From JBKJZO01 sp046715235 (GTDB lineage Bacteria; Actinomycetota; Actinomycetes; BP-191), in NCBI GenBank assembly GCA_046715235.1, contig JBKJZO010000097.1:1-16843 (forward strand): a stretch of 16,843 bases of DNA, given 5' to 3'. The stretch's first letter is position 1. Each line of letters opens with the position of its first letter. Of the stretch, positions 14,334-16,843 are shown piece after piece. The notes below the pieces were generated by a model, which was not told the origin of the DNA, searched no databases, and worked only from the letters and a program-made list of their open reading frames with translations. The translations under genes and the position numbers were made by a program.

Positions 14334-15311
14334 GTGCGCATCGCCGTGACCGGGTCAATCGCCAACGATTACCTGATGACGTTCCCCGGGCGTTTCGCCG
14401 AGCAGCTGATCCCGGACCAGCTCCACCGGATCTCGCTGTCGTTCCTCGTCGACGAGCTCGACCTGCGTCGTGGGGGTGTCGGCGCCAACATCTGCTACGG
14501 CATGGCGCAGTTGGGGCACCACCCGATCCTGGTCGGCGCAGTGGGCACCGACTTCGAGGACGACCGCTCCTGGCTCGAGCGGCACGGTGTCGACACGGCC
14601 AGCGTCCACGTGAGCGAGTTCAAGCACACCGCCCGCTTCATGTGCACGACCGACCTCGAGCAGTGCCAGATCGCGTCGTTCTACACCGGCGCGATGGCCG
14701 ATGCGCGCTTCATCGAGCTCAAGCCGATCTCCGACCGGGTCGGTGGGCTCGACCTCGTAGTGGTGTCGCCCAACGACCCCGAGGCGATGGTCCGGCATAC
14801 GGCGGAAGCCAGGCATCTCGGCGTACCGTTCGCCGCCGACCCCAGCCAGCAGCTGGCGCGGATGGAAGGTCCCGAGATCCGCAACCTGATCGACGGCGCC
14901 GACGTGCTCTTCACCAACGACTACGAAGCCACGCTCGTCGAGCAGAAGACCGGCTGGACGCGCGACGAGGTGCTTGGCCGGGTCGGTCACTGGGTCGTGA
15001 CGCTCGGCGCGCACGGCTCGGCGCTCTATCAGGCGGGGGAGCCCGATCTGGTGGTGGCGGCGGTTCCCGAGGAGCTGAAGGCCGACCCGACCGGCGTCGG
15101 CGACGCGTTTCGCGCCGGCTTCCTCAGTGGCCAGGCGTGGGGCGTGAGCTACGAGCGCTGCCTGCAGATCGGCAACCTCATCGCGACCTACGTGCTCGAG
15201 CGGGTTGGCACGCAGGAGTACGAAGTCGATCGCGGTGCCTTCGTCCTGCGCATGGAGCAGGCGTACGGCGACGAGGCCGCAGCAGAGGTACATGCAGCCC
15301 TAGCTGGCTAG
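14334..15311 (+). CDS. adoK: adenosine kinase, PfkB family (AdoK-type)
   Basis: A 325-residue cytosolic kinase that makes AMP from adenosine in purine salvage. It aligns by eye along its whole length with Mycobacterium tuberculosis AdoK (Rv2202c, 324 residues): AVTGSIANDYLMTFPGRF, SLSFLVDEL, HTARFMCTTD, IASFYTGAM, ANDPEAM-like SPNDPEAM, FAADPSQQLAR, LFTNDYE, DPTGVGDAFRAGF and GTQEY. Asp257 in GVGD is the catalytic base; RGGVGANICYGMAQLG (46-61) is the N-terminal PfkB signature. The start is GTG, with AGGAG about 11 bases upstream. The last 24 codons (15237-15308) are repeated 734 bp downstream with mostly synonymous differences, so the present 3' end may be of different origin from the gene body. 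The stop codon overlaps the ribosome binding site of the next gene. Confidence 0.95.
   Translation: MRIAVTGSIANDYLMTFPGRFAEQLIPDQLHRISLSFLVDELDLRRGGVGANICYGMAQLGHHPILVGAVGTDFEDDRSWLERHGVDTASVHVSEFKHTARFMCTTDLEQCQIASFYTGAMADARFIELKPISDRVGGLDLVVVSPNDPEAMVRHTAEARHLGVPFAADPSQQLARMEGPEIRNLIDGADVLFTNDYEATLVEQKTGWTRDEVLGRVGHWVVTLGAHGSALYQAGEPDLVVAAVPEELKADPTGVGDAFRAGFLSGQAWGVSYERCLQIGNLIATYVLERVGTQEYEVDRGAFVLRMEQAYGDEAAAEVHAALAG
15239..15311 (+). repeat. direct repeat, copy 1: adoK 3' end
   Basis: The last 73 bp of adoK, matching 15973-16045. The first 42 bp (15239-15280) are identical to copy 2; the last 31 bp differ at 8 positions. Similarity stops abruptly on the upstream side. Confidence 0.92.
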
Positions 15312-15318
15312 GAGTCCG

Positions 15319-15795
15319 ATGGACGTTCGAAGAGTGGTGCCGATCCTGAACGTCTCCGACGTTGCCGCGAGCCTCGAATGGTTCCATCGCCTCGGCTGGT
15401 CGACATCTCTCGAATGGCACGGGCCGCCCGGAGCCGAGGGCACGGTGCCTGGTTTCGGTGGTGTCGCCTCAGGTGATTGCGAGATCTTCCTTTGCCGGGA
15501 CGGGCAGGGCGGCCGCGGTCGCGGCTCGGCCACCGTTACCGGCGGGCCGGAAGCTGACCAGACATCCGACAAGGGTGTCTGGATGACGGTGTGGGTCGGC
15601 GACGTCGACGCTGTTCATCGGCAGTGCGTCGAGCTGGGGATGGACGTGACGTGCCCGCCTCGGGAGGAGCCGTGGGGCGTACGCGAGATGCACCTGCGTC
15701 ACCCCGACGGGCACGTGTTCCGCTTCACGCAAGCGCTCCTGCACAACCACTCTCACGACCACCACGATCACGACCACCACGATCACGACCACTGA
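15319..15795 (+). CDS. VOC/glyoxalase-fold protein with His/Asp-rich C-terminal tail
   Basis: A 158-residue protein. Residues ~5-138 form a single VOC domain of the glyoxalase/bleomycin-resistance type: VRRVVPILNVSDVAASLEWF with LGW at the start, a WMTVWVGDVDAVHRQ second module, and the closing MHLRHPDGHVFRF. GVREMHLRHPDG holds the usual Glu metal-ligand position. The last 17 residues are HNHSHDHHDHDHHDHDH, ten His and five Asp, encoded by a 15-bp tandem repeat and likely to bind divalent metal. AGGAG at 15310-15314 overlaps the adoK stop, so translation is probably coupled. The whole gene lies between the two copies of the adoK 3' end, suggesting it arrived with that segment. The reaction is unknown: the family covers dioxygenases, isomerases and drug-binding proteins. 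Confidence 0.87.
   Translation: MDVRRVVPILNVSDVAASLEWFHRLGWSTSLEWHGPPGAEGTVPGFGGVASGDCEIFLCRDGQGGRGRGSATVTGGPEADQTSDKGVWMTVWVGDVDAVHRQCVELGMDVTCPPREEPWGVREMHLRHPDGHVFRFTQALLHNHSHDHHDHDHHDHDH
15754..15792 (+). repeat. 15-bp tandem repeat coding for the HDHHD tail
   Basis: CACGACCACCACGAT at 15754-15768 and again at 15769-15783, exact, then a partial third unit CACGACCAC at 15784-15792 before the stop codon. Copy number could vary between strains by slippage. Confidence 0.9.
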
Positions 15796-15817
15796 CGGCG
15801 ATGTCCGTCCGCTAGGT

Positions 15818-15885
15818 GATCATGTTGTCGAAATCCGCGCCGCCTCCCACGCACATTTCACGCCGTCGACTTCGACAACTTGATC
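15818..15885. repeat. imperfect inverted repeat, REP-like
   Basis: GATCATGTTGTCGAAATC (15818-15835) pairs with GACTTCGACAACTTGATC (15868-15885) at 16 of 18 positions around a 32-base centre. TCGACAAC is also repeated directly at 15872-15879 and 15884-15891. The stretch is less GC-rich than its surroundings. It may be a dispersed palindromic element; there is no second copy in this window. Confidence 0.6.
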
Positions 15886-15920
15886 GACAACAGATCCCCT
15901 TCAAAGCTCGGGGGCTCCGC

Positions 15921-15939
15921 AGGCCGGTAAAACCGGCCT
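15921..15939 (+). terminator. perfect hairpin downstream of the VOC gene
   Basis: AGGCCGGT-AAA-ACCGGCCT: an 8-bp perfect stem with a 3-base loop followed by TTG. Likely the terminator of the adoK-VOC transcript, though it is 125 bp past the VOC stop and could belong to the inserted element. Confidence 0.55.
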
Positions 15940-15970
15940 TGCGCGCCCTGGATCACCACGGTGGATTGGG

Positions 15971-16045
15971 CGCTTCGTCCTGCGCATGGAGCAGGCGTAC
16001 GGCGACGAGGCCGCGGGCGAGGTACACGCCGCACTGGCGGGCTAG
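15971..16045 (+). pseudogene. adoK: displaced 3' end of adoK (direct repeat copy 2)
   Basis: In frame this reads RFVLRMEQAYGDEAAGEVHAALAG and stops with TAG at 16043-16045. It is the AdoK C-terminus with one changed residue in the tail, but has no start codon, ribosome binding site or gene body. Its first 42 bp (15973-16014) are identical to the live adoK; the last 31 bp differ at 8 positions, mostly silent. The TAG overlaps the TAG of the opposing tusA-like gene in a shared CTAG. That is the arrangement expected where adoK originally ended against tusA, so this is more likely the ancestral terminus than a later copy. Confidence 0.85.
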
Positions 16046-16287
16046 CTCAGGCGGCGGACCCGGTAGGCGACGCCGCGCTCGGAGGGTGTCGCGCCGACGT
16101 ACTCCTGGTGCTTCATGCGGCACCACACCGGGATGTCGACCCGCGCGGCGTCGTCGTCACTGAGTACGGCGACGACCTGGCCGACTTCGACGTCCGGCAG
16201 CTGTCGCGCCAGCTCGATGATCGGGATCGGGCACCGCCGCCCGAGCGTGTCGATCGTGAGCGCGTCGTCGTCACCGTCGGCCGTCAC
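16042..16287 (-). CDS. TusA/SirA-family sulfurtransferase
   Basis: An 81-residue sulfur carrier. The family signature CPIP, with its persulfide-accepting Cys, appears in DTLGRRCPIPIIELAR, and the rest (VGQVVAVLSDDDAARVDIPVWCRMKHQEYVG) fits the TusA fold. The GTG start at 16287 overlaps the TGA of the cysteine desulfurase as GTGA, so the two are translationally coupled. The carrier probably accepts sulfur directly from that enzyme. From memory, related actinobacterial proteins occur as a desulfurase-TusA fusion; here they are two frames. A longer frame to 16539 lacks homology and lies antiphase within the desulfurase. The C-terminus converges on the displaced adoK end with overlapping stops. 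Confidence 0.85.
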   Translation of the reverse strand: MTADGDDDALTIDTLGRRCPIPIIELARQLPDVEVGQVVAVLSDDDAARVDIPVWCRMKHQEYVGATPSERGVAYRVRRLS

Positions 16288-16843
16288 AGCTGGTCTGCCT
16301 TGGCGTCGGAGCGCAGGCGCGCCACGATCCGCGGCAACTGTGCGAGGAACGAGCTGATCTCTGAATCGGTCGTCTCGCGCCCGAGCGACACGCGGATGTT
16401 GCCGTGCGTCAGCACGCCCATCGCCTCCAGGACATGGCTCGGGGCGAGCGTGCTCGACGTACACGAGGAGCCGCTGGAAACGGCAAAGCCCGCCCGGTCG
16501 AGCTCGTGCAGCAACGGCTCGCCTTCGACGTACAGGCACGAGAACGTGACGATGTGCGGCAGTCGAAGGCTCGGATCGCCGACGACCTCGACGTCGGGAA
16601 TCGACGCCGCGACCGCACCTCTGATTCGGTCGACCATCGCGAAGAGTCGCACCGCTTCCTCGGCCATCTCGCTCTGCCGCGCCTCGAGTGCCGCCGCCGC
16701 CGCGACGATCGCCGGCACGTTCTCGAATCCGGGCGTCCGCCGCGACTCGCGCTCATCGGCCGGAGCGGGGGAAACCCACCGCACCCCTTTGCGTACGACG
16801 AGCACGCCGACACCCGGCGGCCCGCCCCACTTGTGCGCCGACG
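16284..16843 (-). CDS. cysteine desulfurase, C-terminal part (truncated by window edge)
   Basis: About 185 residues of the C-terminal half of an IscS/NifS-type PLP enzyme that converts cysteine to alanine and an enzyme-bound persulfide. The first readable residues, SAHKWGGPPGVGVLVVR, contain the PLP lysine (codon complement of 16830-16832). The active-site loop SSGSSCTSSTLAPSHVLEAMG holds the persulfide Cys (codon complement of 16461-16463), followed by NIRVSLGRETTDSEI near the C-terminus. The reading frame continues past the window edge, so the true start is outside; the GTG at 16805 is internal. It feeds the overlapping TusA-like gene and may supply sulfur for Fe-S assembly, thiolation or cofactors. 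Confidence 0.93.
   Translation of the reverse strand, partial: SAHKWGGPPGVGVLVVRKGVRWVSPAPADERESRRTPGFENVPAIVAAAAALEARQSEMAEEAVRLFAMVDRIRGAVAASIPDVEVVGDPSLRLPHIVTFSCLYVEGEPLLHELDRAGFAVSSGSSCTSSTLAPSHVLEAMGVLTHGNIRVSLGRETTDSEISSFLAQLPRIVARLRSDAKADQL

Noticed and set aside
14057..15349. 430-codon plus-strand frame overlapping adoK
   Set aside because: Arg/Ala-rich out-of-frame translation of adoK; the AdoK frame matches its family along its whole length.
15754..15792. Short tandem repeats as a CRISPR array or origin iterons
   Set aside because: Units are 15 bp, contiguous without spacers, and in frame within the VOC coding sequence.
15796..15970. A gene between the VOC stop and the displaced adoK end
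   Set aside because: A 115-codon frame starts near 15816, but it is Arg/Pro-rich, spans the inverted repeat, hairpin and adoK remnant, and has no convincing ribosome binding site or homology.
16288..16539. Longer N-terminus for the TusA-like protein
   Set aside because: This part is out-of-frame cysteine desulfurase; the GTG at 16287 gives a normal TusA length and the GTGA overlap.

Overview
The window is compact, GC-rich DNA, almost certainly from a high-GC actinobacterium. Starts are ATG, GTG or TTG, intergenic gaps are short, and the gene content is typical of the group: an AdoK-type adenosine kinase, a DUF3043 membrane protein, an FA_desaturase_2 acyl-ACP desaturase, and a cysteine desulfurase/TusA pair. 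From memory, the set adoK - membrane protein - erpA/hesB - glxK - DUF3043 - cobS - gcvT - pepA parallels Mycobacterium tuberculosis Rv2202c to Rv2213. This region looks like a divergent version of that conserved block, with nadA, cobU, the desaturase, a nucleotidyltransferase and other genes in between. I cannot assign an order or genus.

Layout. Positions 1-56 are an extreme G/C homopolymer tract, perhaps a contig edge. From 93 to 4.5 kb lie an M1-like zinc peptidase (+), then leucyl aminopeptidase pepA and a GNAT acetyltransferase (both -). From 4.6 to 8.2 kb come gcvT (+), cobS (-), a di-iron acyl-ACP desaturase (+) with a clear promoter and overlapping palindromes, and cobU (-). A double-stem terminator separates the desaturase from cobU. 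From 8.2 to 12.8 kb come a 60-residue conserved small protein (+), a nucleotidyltransferase (+), DUF3043 and nadA (-), glycerate kinase (+) and an ErpA-type Fe-S carrier (+) with a His-rich N-terminus. From 12.8 to 16.8 kb come a membrane-anchored exported protein of unknown function (-) behind a candidate ECF-sigma promoter, adenosine kinase adoK (+), a VOC/glyoxalase-fold protein with a His/Asp-rich tail (+), and a TusA-like sulfurtransferase overlapping the end of a cysteine desulfurase (-) that runs off the window.

Most genes are housekeeping: peptide turnover, one-carbon/glycine metabolism, the end of cobalamin assembly, NAD synthesis, Fe-S and sulfur delivery, purine salvage. The most unusual feature is at the 3' end of adoK. 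Its last ~73 bp occur again 734 bp downstream, 42 bp of them identical and the rest differing mostly at synonymous positions. The second copy lacks the gene body, and its stop codon overlaps the stop codon of the opposing tusA gene. The segment between the copies carries the His-tailed VOC gene, a large imperfect inverted repeat and a perfect hairpin. This looks like a small cassette inserted into the adoK terminus that restored the reading frame, comparable to integration into a gene 3' end, although no integrase is present.

No tRNA, rRNA, CRISPR array, transposase or recognisable riboswitch was seen. No gap between genes exceeds about 300 bp.
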